Part shown: piece after piece, positions 52,155 to 61,443 of the stretch
How positions within the stretch are numbered: position 1 is the first letter of the stretch
Layout of the letters: each line of letters begins with the position of its first letter
Assembly: GCA_020638155.1 (NCBI GenBank)
Contig: JACKJB010000001.1
Location: 186,001 to 250,000, forward strand
Source: Rhodospirillales bacterium
Lineage (GTDB): Bacteria > Pseudomonadota > Alphaproteobacteria > Micavibrionales > Micavibrionaceae
Reading direction: 5' to 3'
DNA length: 64,000 bases
Position numbers and translations under genes: made by a program
The notes under the pieces: generated by a model
What the model was told of the DNA's origin: nothing
Databases searched by the model: none
Seen by the model: the letters and a program-made list of their open reading frames with translations, nothing else

Positions 52155-53066
52155 ATGCAATACAAAGATGAATTTGATGATGGCCCTGATTTCAGGGGTG
52201 CGGTGTCCTCGATTTTCGGGGCGTTGAAACGTAAGGATCACATGGAGCCGCGCCGCCCGGTCTGGGCTGCGGCGATTGTGCTCTCGCTGGTGCTGTTTTT
52301 GGGCAGTGTGCTCTGGTACAGCTATCCGCGCGAGGCCGATGTGCGCGAGGACATCGCTGTGCCGATTATCCGTGCCGATGCCGGGCCTTATAAAATCGTG
52401 CCCAAGGAGCCGGGCGGGATGGAAATTGCCCACCGTGACAGCACCGTCTTTGAAACGCTGCGCGCCGGGCAGGGCGATGGCGAGCGCCGGATCGAGAATT
52501 TGCTGCCTGAAACCGAAGAGCCGATGGAGCGCGACCAGATTTTTGCCGGGCTGAAGACCGAAATCAAAGTCGAAGGCCGCCCGGTCGGTCATGGCCAGGA
52601 TGAACCGGAAGATGAGTCCGGTGCTATGGACCTGGCCGCGGCGGAACAGGACGCAGATAATGAACCCGTACCGGAACAGACGCTGGCAGAAAAGACGGCT
52701 GCGCCCGTTCCCGAGGCCGAGCAGAAAATTGCCGTGATCGTGCCGCAATCCAAGCCAGATCGCCAGATCGCTGAGGAAATGAGCCGTACTGAGCCTGCTG
52801 CCGGGGTTGAAACCTATGAAGGCAGTTATTTCGCCCAGCTGGGGGCCGTCAGCAGCTATGATGCTGCCGAGCGTTCCTGGAACGATATGCAGAAAAGCAT
52901 CAGCGTATTAAAACCGCTGAACCACCGGATCCAGAAAGCAGATCTGGGCGCGCGCGGGATTTATTACCGGATTCAGGCCGGGCCGATGGATGAAGCCAAG
53001 GCCCGCAGCGTCTGCGTGGCCATGCAGGCGCAAAAGCCGGGGAGCTGTATCGTTGCACGAGATTGA
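52155..53066 (+). CDS. SPOR-domain membrane protein
   Basis: The 303-residue protein has a cytosolic N-terminus, one membrane helix (about 38-57, RRPVWAAAIVLSLVLFLGSV), a long proline/glutamate linker, and a C-terminal SPOR domain (about 223-300: SYFAQLGAVSSYDAAERSW, YYRIQAGPMDEAKARSVC). SPOR domains bind denuded septal glycan strands. The gene end overlaps nagZ by 14 bp, consistent with a shared cell-wall function. Confidence 0.88.
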   Translation: MQYKDEFDDGPDFRGAVSSIFGALKRKDHMEPRRPVWAAAIVLSLVLFLGSVLWYSYPREADVREDIAVPIIRADAGPYKIVPKEPGGMEIAHRDSTVFETLRAGQGDGERRIENLLPETEEPMERDQIFAGLKTEIKVEGRPVGHGQDEPEDESGAMDLAAAEQDADNEPVPEQTLAEKTAAPVPEAEQKIAVIVPQSKPDRQIAEEMSRTEPAAGVETYEGSYFAQLGAVSSYDAAERSWNDMQKSISVLKPLNHRIQKADLGARGIYYRIQAGPMDEAKARSVCVAMQAQKPGSCIVARD

Positions 53067-54054
53067 TCCTGAAAACCCGCCTTTGGCCGTGATTTTCGGG
53101 ATTGCCGGTGAAAGCCTGACCCCCGAGGAGAAAGCGTTCTTCCAGCAGGCAAATCCGCTCGGCTTTATCCTGTTCGCCCGGAACTGCAAAGATAAGACGC
53201 AGCTTAAAAACCTTGTGAAAGACCTGCATGAATGCCTTGGGCGCGAGGCGCCGATCCTGATCGATCAGGAAGGCGGCCGGGTTCAGCGCTTGCGCGCGCC
53301 GGAATGGACCGACTATCCTCCGGCCAAAAGTTTCGGCGAAGGATTCCTGAAAGATTTTTCCAAGGGCCGCAAGGCGCTTGAGGATAATACGCAGGCCATT
53401 GCAGCAGAGCTTACAGAGGCTGGGATCAATGTGAATTGCGCCCCGGTGATGGATGTGTTGTATCCCGAAACGCACGAAGCCATTGGCAACCGGGCTTTTT
53501 CCGGTGATCCGGAAATGGTCGCGGCGCTGGGGGCGACGGTTTGCCGCAAATATCTTGAAGGCCGTATCATCCCGGTGATTAAGCATATCCCCGGCCAGGG
53601 CCGGGCGGCGCTTGACTCCCACAAAGACCTGCCGGTGGTCGGCGCGCCGGTCAGCGAGATGAAAAAGACCGATTACCTGCCGTTTAAAGAGATCCTGACC
53701 AAGGCTTTTTCCGAAGCCGTGTGGGGGATGGTCTCGCATGTGATCTATAAGGACATCGATGAGCGCGCCCCGGCTTCGTGCTCCCGCAGGGTTATATTCG
53801 ATACGATCCGTAAAGATATCGGCTTTAGCGGCCTTTTGCTCAGTGATGATATCTGCATGGGGGCGCTGGAAACAATGGGCGGCCCGGAACACAGGGCTGA
53901 AAAGGTTTTGCGGGCAGGATGCGATGTGGCACTGCACTGTAACGGCGACCTTGAAGAGATGCAAAAAGTCGCAAAACGCGCAGAAAAGATGACAAACGAT
54001 GCCGTTATGCGCTATAACCGCTCGGTTTCATGGTTGAATAGAAATATCGGGTAA
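53053..54054 (+). CDS. nagZ: Beta-N-acetylhexosaminidase
   Basis: NagZ removes GlcNAc from muropeptides in peptidoglycan recycling. It has 333 residues from TTG 53053, chosen because GGGGAG lies eight bases upstream and the product begins LHEIDPENPPLAV; the ORF upstream of it has no similarity. GH3 features: IDQEGGRVQRL, NCAPVMDV, the KHIPGQGRAALDSH loop with the Asp-His dyad, and LLLSDDICMGAL with the catalytic aspartate. Overlaps the SPOR gene. Confidence 0.92.
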   Translation: MHEIDPENPPLAVIFGIAGESLTPEEKAFFQQANPLGFILFARNCKDKTQLKNLVKDLHECLGREAPILIDQEGGRVQRLRAPEWTDYPPAKSFGEGFLKDFSKGRKALEDNTQAIAAELTEAGINVNCAPVMDVLYPETHEAIGNRAFSGDPEMVAALGATVCRKYLEGRIIPVIKHIPGQGRAALDSHKDLPVVGAPVSEMKKTDYLPFKEILTKAFSEAVWGMVSHVIYKDIDERAPASCSRRVIFDTIRKDIGFSGLLLSDDICMGALETMGGPEHRAEKVLRAGCDVALHCNGDLEEMQKVAKRAEKMTNDAVMRYNRSVSWLNRNIG

Positions 54055-54105
54055 ATCCCCGTCTTACGCGGCTTTGCGATAGCCGGGCGGGAAGCAGAGA
54101 AAAAT

Positions 54106-54975
54106 ATGACCGAAGACGTCGCTTTTGAAGAAGATCCGCCGCGTGTGCTGCCCGAAGGGGAGCATGATGCCGATGCGCTGCTGCTGGATATTGATGGCTA
54201 TGAAGGGCCGATTGATATCCTGCTGACGATGGCGCGCGACCAGAAAGTCGATCTCAGTAAAATTTCGATCCTGCAATTGGCGCGGCAATATCTTGACTTC
54301 ATCGACCGGGCGCAGGAATTGCAGCTTGATCTGGCCGCCGAATATCTGGTGATGGCGGCGTGGCTGGCTTATCTCAAATCCCGCCTGTTGCTGCCGCGTG
54401 ATAACAATGATGACGCGCCGGATGCCGAAACGATGGCCGAGGCGCTGCAGTTCCAGCTGCGCCGCCTGGAAGCGATGCAGAAAGCCGCCGAGGATTTGTT
54501 CGGTCTGCCGCAGCTGGGGCAGGATATTTTCCCGCGCGGCATGCCCGAAGGGCTGAAGACCAAAACCGATACGGTTTATGATGTTGCGCTGTATGATCTG
54601 CTGAAAGCCTATGGCGATATCCAGCGCCGCAAGGAATACCAGAATTACGAATTGCCGACCTTCCGCCTGATGAGTATGGAAGCGGCGATGGAGCGGATGA
54701 CGCATATGCTCGGCAAGCTGCCGGTCAAAGGGCCGTGGAGCGTCTGGACGACGCTGCAAAGCTTCATACCGGAAGGGACGAGAGATAAGCTTTACGCGCG
54801 GTCCTCGCTGGCATCCTGCTTTACGGTCGGGCTGGAGCTGGCCAAGCAAGGCAAGATCGAGATCAAGCAGGACGGCCCGTTCCGCCCGATCTATCTGCGG
54901 GCACAGATGGAAAAGCTCTATGATGTGGATGAAAATCCCGAAGATGTAATGGAAGGAAATCTGGCCGCAGGATAA
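54106..54975 (+). CDS. scpA: Segregation and condensation protein A
   Basis: ScpA is the kleisin of the bacterial SMC complex. It has 289 residues. The N-terminal domain shows YEGPIDILLTMARDQKVDLS, ISILQLARQYLDFI, and AAEYLVMAAWLAYLKSRLLLP, then the C-terminal winged-helix region (about 190-280). Its partner scpB is normally adjacent but is here displaced by three genes (55103-56814). Confidence 0.95.
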   Translation: MTEDVAFEEDPPRVLPEGEHDADALLLDIDGYEGPIDILLTMARDQKVDLSKISILQLARQYLDFIDRAQELQLDLAAEYLVMAAWLAYLKSRLLLPRDNNDDAPDAETMAEALQFQLRRLEAMQKAAEDLFGLPQLGQDIFPRGMPEGLKTKTDTVYDVALYDLLKAYGDIQRRKEYQNYELPTFRLMSMEAAMERMTHMLGKLPVKGPWSVWTTLQSFIPEGTRDKLYARSSLASCFTVGLELAKQGKIEIKQDGPFRPIYLRAQMEKLYDVDENPEDVMEGNLAAG

Positions 54976-54980
54976 AATTT

Positions 54981-55016
54981 ACCCCGGACGCATGCGAGCA
55001 GAGGCGTTACCGGGGT
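54981..55016. repeat. ACCCCGG/CCGGGGT palindrome upstream of HEPN gene
   Basis: ACCCCGG (54981-54987) and CCGGGGT (55010-55016) form a hairpin of the same general type as the palindromes at 28614 and 28970. It sits exactly between scpA and the inserted HEPN/Abi-like gene. Confidence 0.6.
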
Positions 55017-55102
55017 CTACAAGCCCAGTATATAGGGGTAATGATGAAAAAAACAATAAGAAATCTGGCGAAGACCAAAGTTTTGAGAAATTATATAATC
55101 AT

Positions 55103-55795
55103 ATGAATAACATAGTGAGGGTTGATAATTTTATCAGGACGCTTTCAACCGAACGATTTAATCGTTATTTGGGATTGGCGGACAATGACACAGATCAGGC
55201 GTTACAGTTTTATGCGACTAATGCTGTTTTATCACAGTCGCTGTATATTCCGCTGCAAGCTCTTGAAGTAACGTTGAGAAACTCTTTGCATAGTGTTTTG
55301 AACGAAGATATGGATGAATACTGGTTTGACCGTCCCGGTGTCCTTCTCGCAAAAAATCAGTTGTTGCAAATAGGAGAAGCCAAGGCAAAGCTTGTGACGG
55401 ATAAGAAGGACATATCGTCCGGGGCTGTGATTGCGGCCTTATCATTTGGGTTTTGGACTTCGATGTTTAAACCGGACTATGAAGAATTATGGCGGCATTG
55501 CCTGCATAAAATCGTTATGCCTGAAAAAAGGAAAGGGATGACACGAAAAACATTTTCAGGGCCTTTAGAGCCTATCCGGACGATAAGAAACAGGATTGCG
55601 CATCACGAGTGTATTATAGGACTGGATTTAAGAAATCACTATTTCCAGATTAAAAACTTAACTGGATTGCTGGCCCCTGAAGCATGTCATTGGATTGAAA
55701 CCTATTCGATTTTTGAAAAAACTTACCAGGATAACAGGGGCGTATTAGAACGCTTGCATGGAAAGAAAGTAAATGAAGCACAGTTTCGCTCATGA
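55103..55795 (+). CDS. Abi_2-like protein with HEPN RNase motif
   Basis: The 230-residue protein starts at ATG 55103 (MNNIVRVDNFIRTLSTERF); the frame is open back to 54992 but the earlier part lies in a palindromic repeat. It matches Abi_2/DUF-type HEPN proteins: LSQSLYIPLQALEVTLRNSL, and the catalytic RNRIAHHE (R-x4-6-H). Such proteins often act in abortive infection as RNases. Codon use is A/T-biased against the flanking scp genes, indicating foreign origin. It has no antitoxin neighbour and overlaps the HD gene by 23 bp. Confidence 0.72.
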   Translation: MNNIVRVDNFIRTLSTERFNRYLGLADNDTDQALQFYATNAVLSQSLYIPLQALEVTLRNSLHSVLNEDMDEYWFDRPGVLLAKNQLLQIGEAKAKLVTDKKDISSGAVIAALSFGFWTSMFKPDYEELWRHCLHKIVMPEKRKGMTRKTFSGPLEPIRTIRNRIAHHECIIGLDLRNHYFQIKNLTGLLAPEACHWIETYSIFEKTYQDNRGVLERLHGKKVNEAQFRS

Positions 55796-56396
55796 TCCGC
55801 AGTCGTTGCAATCCTGTCTGGATTTTATCCGCGAGATCGATGCGCTTAAAACGGTTGAGCGCAAAACCAAGCCGATGAGCATCGACCGGCAGGAAAATTC
55901 CGCCGAACATTCCTGGCATCTGGCGATGATGGCGCTGGTGCTGGGTGGGACGGCGAATGAAAAGATTGATCTCAATAAAGTCATCCGGATGCTGCTGATC
56001 CACGATATTCCCGAAGTCTATGCCGGGGATGTGTTCGTCTATGACCGCTCCGACGATCAGGCCGAGAAAGAGCGCGAAGCGGCGGACCGTTTGTTCGGGA
56101 TGTTGCCGGATGGCATGCGCGATGAGCTGCGCGCGCTGTGGGAAGAGTTCGAAGCAGGAGAAACGGCAGAGTCCCGCTTTGCCCGTGCGCTGGACCGGTT
56201 CCAGCCCTGCATGTGCAACTTTCATAATGATGGCGGTACCTGGCAGGAACTGGGGATCAGCCGGCAGGCGGTAGAGCGCCGGAATGCTTATATCGCCGAT
56301 GGATCTGCCGTCCTGTGGGACAGGCTGCAGGAAATGCTGGAAACGGCCGATGAACGCGGCTATTTTCCTGATGAAAAGGATGTGAATTATGCCTGA
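55773..56396 (+). CDS. HD-domain hydrolase, HDDC2/YfbR-like
   Basis: The 207-residue protein has HD signature residues: the first histidine in RQENSAEHSWHLAMMAL, the HD pair in RMLLIHDIPEVYAGD, and a late aspartate in ARALDRFQPCM. This matches the 5'-nucleotidase-type HD group (YfbR/HDDC2). It is normal in composition, unlike the HEPN gene whose end it overlaps by 23 bp, and overlaps the GFA gene by eight bases, so it may form a unit with it. Confidence 0.82.
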   Translation: MKHSFAHDPQSLQSCLDFIREIDALKTVERKTKPMSIDRQENSAEHSWHLAMMALVLGGTANEKIDLNKVIRMLLIHDIPEVYAGDVFVYDRSDDQAEKEREAADRLFGMLPDGMRDELRALWEEFEAGETAESRFARALDRFQPCMCNFHNDGGTWQELGISRQAVERRNAYIADGSAVLWDRLQEMLETADERGYFPDEKDVNYA

Positions 56397-56814
56397 GCTT
56401 AAAACAGGACATTGCCTGTGCGGCAGCGTGAAATTTGAACTTATGCTCAATGAAACGCATGCGCATGCCTGCCATTGTTCGATGTGCCGCCGGATGAGCG
56501 GCGGGACACCGGTGCTGGCGATACCGTGTGCGCCGGATAGCGTGAAAATCGACGGAGAGAAATCGTTGTCCTGGTATAGCAGTTCCGAGTGGGCCGAGCG
56601 CGGCTTTTGTAATCAATGCGGAACCGGCATGTTTTACCGCCTGAAAGACGGCAGCTATTTTAATGTTGCCGTTGGCGCGCTGGATGATGACAGCGATATT
56701 ACGCTCGCCGGGCATATTTTTATTGATGCGAAGCCGGATTATTACGATTTTAAAGATGATTGCCCGCGCCTGACGGAAGCCGAGTTCCTGGCGCAATTCG
56801 CAGAAGGGTCATAA
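56389..56814 (+). CDS. GFA/CENP-V family zinc-binding protein
   Basis: The 141-residue protein has the family zinc ligands: GHCLCGSV, ACHCSMCRRMSGG, and FCNQCGTG. GFA proteins bind S-hydroxymethylglutathione or related small thiols, but many members lack known activity. It overlaps the HD gene by eight bases and ends ten bases before scpB. Confidence 0.9.
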   Translation: MPELKTGHCLCGSVKFELMLNETHAHACHCSMCRRMSGGTPVLAIPCAPDSVKIDGEKSLSWYSSSEWAERGFCNQCGTGMFYRLKDGSYFNVAVGALDDDSDITLAGHIFIDAKPDYYDFKDDCPRLTEAEFLAQFAEGS

Positions 56815-56824
56815 AGGTCAGATC

Positions 56825-57613
56825 ATGGAAGCAAACGCGATGGAAGAACAGTTGGACGAACAGTTTGAAGAGCAGGCCGAAGAGGCTGCCACACCTGCCT
56901 CTGATGCAGAAAACGTCCCGGAAGACAAACCGGCTCGCGACAAAGCCGATGATTTACGCGTGATCGAAGCATTGCTGTTTGCTGCGGCGGAACCGATGAC
57001 TGCGAATGCGATCCGCGACCGTATGGGGCAGGATGCCGATGTCGGCGGGTTGCTGATGGAATTACAGGGCGTCTATGAAGGGCGCGGCGTACAGCTTGTG
57101 AATATGGACGGCAGCTGGGCTTTCCGGACGGCTGCCGATCTGGGCGATGCGCTGCAGGTCACAAAAGAAGTGCAGCGTAAATTATCCCGCGCGGCCATGG
57201 AAACGCTGGCGATTGTCGCTTATCACCAGCCGGTAACGCGGGCCGAGATTGAAAATATCCGCGGTGTCGCCACCCACAAAGGGACGCTTGATGTTCTGAT
57301 GGAAGCGGGCTGGGTCAAGCCGGGCCGCCGCCGCGAAACGCCGGGGCGTCCGCTGACATGGGTGACGTCCACAGCTTTTATGGATCATTTCGGGTTGGAA
57401 TCGATGACCGAACTGCCGGGGCTGGACGAGCTTAAAGCTTCCGGTCTGCTGGACCGCCGCCCGGCGATTGATACCGTGCCGGGTACGGGCGAGTTGTTCG
57501 ATGATGATATGGATGCGGTCGAAGCCGACGCGGCAGACGATCCGCATGAAGAGGACAGCGAAGACGATGACGTTTTTGCTGATGAAATTCTGGAAGAAGA
57601 GGAAATGGAATAA
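56825..57613 (+). CDS. scpB: Segregation and condensation protein B
   Basis: ScpB is the KITE partner of ScpA in the SMC complex. It has 262 residues. After an acidic N-terminal tail, the two winged-helix domains follow (DLRVIEALLFAAAEPM, LSRAAMETLAIVAYHQPVTR, IENIRGV, GRRRETPGRPLTWVTS). The C-terminus is a long acidic tail (EEDSEDDD, EILEEEEME). AAAGGTCAGATC precedes the ATG. Stop and tatA start share one base. Confidence 0.95.
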   Translation: MEANAMEEQLDEQFEEQAEEAATPASDAENVPEDKPARDKADDLRVIEALLFAAAEPMTANAIRDRMGQDADVGGLLMELQGVYEGRGVQLVNMDGSWAFRTAADLGDALQVTKEVQRKLSRAAMETLAIVAYHQPVTRAEIENIRGVATHKGTLDVLMEAGWVKPGRRRETPGRPLTWVTSTAFMDHFGLESMTELPGLDELKASGLLDRRPAIDTVPGTGELFDDDMDAVEADAADDPHEEDSEDDDVFADEILEEEEME

Positions 57614-57801
57614 TGGCTCCAAGTATCTGGCAAATCCTGATTGTTGTCCTGCTGGTGATTGTCTTTTTCGGTAAGGGCAAAGTCTCTACGGTGATGGAAG
57701 ACCTGGCCAAGGGCATTAAATCCTTTAAAAAAGGCCTGAAAGACGAAGATGACGCGCTCGCGTCTTTAGAAAGCAAAGAGGCTGAAAGCAAGAAAGAGTA
57801 G
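57613..57801 (+). CDS. tatA: Sec-independent translocase protein TatA
   Basis: TatA forms the pore of the Tat system. It has 62 residues. The N-terminal helix is IWQILIVVLLVIVFFGKGKV, with the typical FG hinge, then an amphipathic helix (MEDLAKGIKSFKKGLK) and an acidic tail. Overlaps scpB by one base; tatB starts three bases after its stop. Confidence 0.95.
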   Translation: MAPSIWQILIVVLLVIVFFGKGKVSTVMEDLAKGIKSFKKGLKDEDDALASLESKEAESKKE

Positions 57802-57804
57802 CCC

Positions 57805-58110
57805 ATGTTTGATTTTGGCTGGGCGGAACTGCTTGTGATTATTGCGCTGGGCGTGCTGGTGATGGGACCGGATGAAATTCCGGCGATCATGCGCGGGCTG
57901 GGCCGGATTGTGCGGCGAATCCAATATATCAAATATGCCTTTTCCCAACAGTTCGAAGATTTCATGAAAGAGCATGAACTGGAAGAAATGCGCAGCAGTG
58001 CTTTGTTCCGCGATCACCAGACCAGCATTCAAAATGAAATGGATGACGATCTGGATCATCATGCCGAAGCGGATGAGGCACAACAGCCCGAAGAGAAAAA
58101 AGCATCATGA
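57805..58110 (+). CDS. tatB: Sec-independent translocase protein TatB
   Basis: TatB takes part in substrate recognition with TatC. It has 101 residues. The N-terminal helix FDFGWAELLVIIALGVLVMG is followed by PDEIPAIMRGLGRIVRRIQ and an acidic tail. Overlaps tatC by four bases (ATGA). Confidence 0.94.
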   Translation: MFDFGWAELLVIIALGVLVMGPDEIPAIMRGLGRIVRRIQYIKYAFSQQFEDFMKEHELEEMRSSALFRDHQTSIQNEMDDDLDHHAEADEAQQPEEKKAS

Positions 58111-58901
58111 GCAGCGACGCCCAGCAGACGGATCAGCATACCGATCATGCCGACCATACCCGCACTCCGGTGGCCGGGCATCTGGTTGAATTGCGGCGGC
58201 GGCTGTTGTTGTCTTTCGCGGCGATGCTGGCGGGGACGGCGGTGTGTTTCTTTTTCGTCGAGCCGATCTACGGCTTCCTTGTAAAACCTTTGGCGCAGGC
58301 GATGGGCGACGGCAGTACCGGGCGCCTGATTTATACCGGCCTGACCGAAGCGTTCTTTACGTATCTCAAAGTCGCGTTTTTTGCAGGGGTGTTCCTGACG
58401 TTCCCGGTGCTGGCGATCCAGGTCTGGCGTTTTATCGCGCCGGGGCTGTACGGGAATGAGAAAAAGACGTTCTTACCGTTCCTGATCGCGACGCCTGTAT
58501 TATTTTTTCTCGGCGGGGCGTGTGTTTATTACGTGGTCATGCCGATGGCGTGGCCGTTTTTCTTAAGCTTCCAGAGCATGGGTTCGGATACGGTGCTGCC
58601 GATCCAGCTTGAGGCGCGGGTTGGCGAGTATCTTGATCTTGTCATGGTGCTGATCTTCGCGTTCGGGCTGTGTTTCCAGCTTCCGGTGCTGCTGACCCTG
58701 CTGGGCAAGGCCGGGATGGTGACGGCGGACGGCCTTGCGCGTAAACGCAAATATGCCGTTATTGTGACATTTATTGTCGCCGCGTTCTTAACTCCGCCGG
58801 ATATTATCAGCCAGGTCTTGCTTGCGATCCCTGTTTTGGGGTTATATGAAGTGTCGATTTTATTAGTGCGCCACGTTCAGAAAAATGCCGTCTCCGCTTG
58901 A
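58107..58901 (+). CDS. tatC: Sec-independent translocase protein TatC
   Basis: TatC binds twin-arginine signal peptides. It has 264 residues with six membrane helices. The family start HLVELRRRLLLSFAAML, PLAQAMGDG, GLYGNEKKTFLPF and the last loop AFLTPPDIISQVLLAIP are present. An extra histidine/aspartate-rich N-terminal tail (about 20 residues) precedes it. Its end overlaps zapE by 17 bp. Confidence 0.96.
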   Translation: MSSDAQQTDQHTDHADHTRTPVAGHLVELRRRLLLSFAAMLAGTAVCFFFVEPIYGFLVKPLAQAMGDGSTGRLIYTGLTEAFFTYLKVAFFAGVFLTFPVLAIQVWRFIAPGLYGNEKKTFLPFLIATPVLFFLGGACVYYVVMPMAWPFFLSFQSMGSDTVLPIQLEARVGEYLDLVMVLIFAFGLCFQLPVLLTLLGKAGMVTADGLARKRKYAVIVTFIVAAFLTPPDIISQVLLAIPVLGLYEVSILLVRHVQKNAVSA

Positions 58902-59967
58902 AGCTTACCGCGATTTGTTAAAACAAGGCGATCTGCGTCCCGATCCGGGGCAGCAGGCCGCGATGGATGAATTGCAGCGCCTGTATGACGCTTTGCTGTC
59001 ATCGAAGGCGCAGGGCAATTTCCTTACGCGGCTTGTCACAAAGAAAACGCCGTTAAAAGGCGTATATCTCTGGGGCGGGGTCGGGCGCGGCAAGTCGATG
59101 CTAATGGATCTGTTTTTCCGTTGCCTGCCGGATCGTGTGCCCAAGCGCCGGATTCATTTTCATGAATTTATGATCGAAACGCATGATTTTCTGCATAAGG
59201 CCCGGCAGGATCACGACAGCGAAGCGGCGATTTTAAAGCGCGCCGATGCGCTCGCAGCGCAGGTCAGAGTGCTGTGCTTTGATGAGTTTCATGTGACCGA
59301 CATTGCCGATGCAATGATATTGGGACGGCTGTTTACGGCGCTGTTTAAACAGGGGGTTGTCATTGTGGCGACGAGCAACTGGGCCCCGGACCGGCTTTAT
59401 GAAGGCGGGCTGCAGCGCGATCTGTTCCTACCATTTATTGCATTGCTCAAAGACAAAACGACCGTGATGGAATTGCATGGGCCGATCGATTACCGCCTGC
59501 AATGCCTGAGTGAAAGCGGGGTGTATTTCTCTCCGCTCGGCCCGGCCTCGAAAAAGCAGGCGGATGATGCGTTCGCGCACCTGACCGAAGGGGTGGCACC
59601 TTATGATGAAACCCTGACCGTTAAAGGGCGCAGCCTGCATGTGGAGACCGTGGCCAAAGGTACGGCACGGTTCAGCTTTGCGCAATTATGCGAACGGCCG
59701 ATGGGGGCGGAGGATTATCTGGCGATAGCCAAAAATTACCATACCGTGTTCCTCGACGGTGTGCCGAAGCTCAAATATGACCGCCGGAACGAAGCCAAAC
59801 GTCTGATGATTTTGATTGACGCGCTGTACGATACGCACACGAAGCTGGTGATGACGGCGGATGCGGCGCCGGACGAGCTGTATCAGGGGCACGATCATGC
59901 GTTTGAGTTCGAGCGGACCGTCAGCCGCCTGATTGAAATGCAAAGTGCCGATTACCTGGCGGGTTAA
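58885..59967 (+). CDS. zapE: Cell division protein ZapE (AFG1-like ATPase)
   Basis: ZapE is an AAA-type ATPase that acts at the Z-ring during division; in mitochondria the homologue AFG1 aids protein turnover. It has 360 residues. Walker A GGVGRGKS (64-71), Walker B VRVLCFDEFHVTD, sensor IVATSNWAPDRLY, and the FAQLCERPMGAEDYLAIA region. It is coupled to tatC by overlap. Confidence 0.93.
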   Translation: MPSPLEAYRDLLKQGDLRPDPGQQAAMDELQRLYDALLSSKAQGNFLTRLVTKKTPLKGVYLWGGVGRGKSMLMDLFFRCLPDRVPKRRIHFHEFMIETHDFLHKARQDHDSEAAILKRADALAAQVRVLCFDEFHVTDIADAMILGRLFTALFKQGVVIVATSNWAPDRLYEGGLQRDLFLPFIALLKDKTTVMELHGPIDYRLQCLSESGVYFSPLGPASKKQADDAFAHLTEGVAPYDETLTVKGRSLHVETVAKGTARFSFAQLCERPMGAEDYLAIAKNYHTVFLDGVPKLKYDRRNEAKRLMILIDALYDTHTKLVMTADAAPDELYQGHDHAFEFERTVSRLIEMQSADYLAG

Positions 59968-60014
59968 TTTCCCCACTGTCCTGGGGACGCAAAATCATTT
60001 ACTCTTTTTGGGCG

Positions 60015-61295
60015 ATGAAAACGCTGTTGCAAAAATTATCGGCTGCGTTATCCGGGTCTTCCAAAAAAGACCCGGATCGGTATGAACGCGAGAAAACCAT
60101 TGCCCGCGGCGATGATCTCAAGGCGCGGGTCAGTCTGGCCGGGGATTCAAAAACGCACCAGGAAATTTTGTATTACCTTGCCGAGCATGATACCAGCGAG
60201 GCGGTCAAAAAAGCGCTGGTCAAGAACCCGTCCACGCCGGTACAGGCCAGTCCCATTCTTGCTGGCGACAAGAATGAAGATATCCGGATGGCGCTGGCCG
60301 AGCGGCTGGTGAAACTGCTGCCGGAACTGAATTCCGAGCGGCATAGCCAGCTTTATGCTTTTGCCGTGCAGGCGCTGGGGACGCTGGCGCTGGATGAGGT
60401 CTTGAAAATCCGCAAAGCGCTTTCCACGGCGCTGAAAGATTTTGGCGAAGCGCCGCCTGATGTCGTCAGCCAGCTTGCCAAGGATATCGAGCGGGATGTG
60501 TCCGAGCCGATCCTGAAATTCTGTACGGCGGTGCCGGATGATGTGCTGCTGGAGATTCTTAAAACGCATCCGGCATCGTGGGCGGTGCAGGCGATTGCCG
60601 GGCGGCGCAAAGTCAGCAAGCTGCTCTCTCAGGCCGTGATCGATACCGGGGATAAACCCGGCGGGACGACGCTGATTAAAAACAACGGTGCGGAAATTAC
60701 CAATGCGACGCTGGAGCAGATTATCGAACGCGCTAAGGACTATCCTGAATGGCAAACACATCTGGCCAGCCGCGCCGGGTTGCCGCCAAAAATGGCCAAG
60801 CGGCTTGCGAAATATGCCGATCGTTCGGTGCGGGATTTGCTGCTGAAACGCACAGACTTCGATCCCAAAGATGCCGAAGAGATCGCCGAAGTGTTTAAAC
60901 GCCGCCTCGATTTTGCCGGGGAAGGGGATGCGCTTGCGGACCAGAGCGCCGAACAGCGCGTTAAAAAACTTCACAAGCAAGGCAAGCTGACCGAAGACAT
61001 TGTTGCCGATGCGCTGGCGATGCGGGACCGTGAATTTGTTTGTGCGGCGATGGCCTGCCTTGCCGGAACCGATAGCGCCACCGTGGAAAAAATCTTCGGC
61101 ATGAAAGCGGGCAAGCCGATCGTCGCGCTGACATGGAAAGCCAAATTAACCATGCGCTTTGCCCTGCGCCTGCAAAAAGAAATGGGGCACGTCCAGCCTA
61201 AGGAGCTTGTTTATCCCCGCGACGGCACGGATTACCCGCTCACCCATGATGAAATGGTGTGGCAGCTTGACTTTCTGGGGATTAAAGCTGGGTGA
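60015..61295 (+). CDS. DUF2336 family protein
   Basis: The 426-residue all-helical protein has repeated helix pairs of HEAT-like type (DDLKARVSLAGDSKTHQEI, SEAVKKALVKNPSTPV, EDIRMALAERLVKLLP) and the DUF2336 core (about 120-330: VSEPILKFCTAVPDDVLLEI). The family is confined mainly to alphaproteobacteria and has no assigned role. No signal peptide. It has its own leader of 47 bp after zapE. Confidence 0.85.
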   Translation: MKTLLQKLSAALSGSSKKDPDRYEREKTIARGDDLKARVSLAGDSKTHQEILYYLAEHDTSEAVKKALVKNPSTPVQASPILAGDKNEDIRMALAERLVKLLPELNSERHSQLYAFAVQALGTLALDEVLKIRKALSTALKDFGEAPPDVVSQLAKDIERDVSEPILKFCTAVPDDVLLEILKTHPASWAVQAIAGRRKVSKLLSQAVIDTGDKPGGTTLIKNNGAEITNATLEQIIERAKDYPEWQTHLASRAGLPPKMAKRLAKYADRSVRDLLLKRTDFDPKDAEEIAEVFKRRLDFAGEGDALADQSAEQRVKKLHKQGKLTEDIVADALAMRDREFVCAAMACLAGTDSATVEKIFGMKAGKPIVALTWKAKLTMRFALRLQKEMGHVQPKELVYPRDGTDYPLTHDEMVWQLDFLGIKAG

Positions 61296-61316
61296 TAATG
61301 TGCTGCTTACTTTTAT

Positions 61317-61365
61317 GTCATCCCGAACGCATGTGAATCCACACCTCGGCTGCGCTCGAGATGAC
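61317..61365. repeat. Short core repeat related to the MITE interior
   Basis: It begins GTCATCCCGAACGCATGTGA and ends GCTGCGCTCGAGATGAC. It matches the ends of the MITE core palindrome but with the middle shortened. Lies between DUF2336 and mdh. Confidence 0.6.
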
Positions 61366-61443
61366 AGTTTCTACCCCTTGTCTTAGCTTTATGAAGGTTG
61401 TACCTTTTCTGTCAGATATAAATCACAAGGAAAGGTTTATCCC

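Noticed and set aside
54992..55102. N-terminal extension of the HEPN gene
   Set aside because: The first codons overlap a CCGG palindrome and lack similarity; the ATG at 55103 begins the conserved region.
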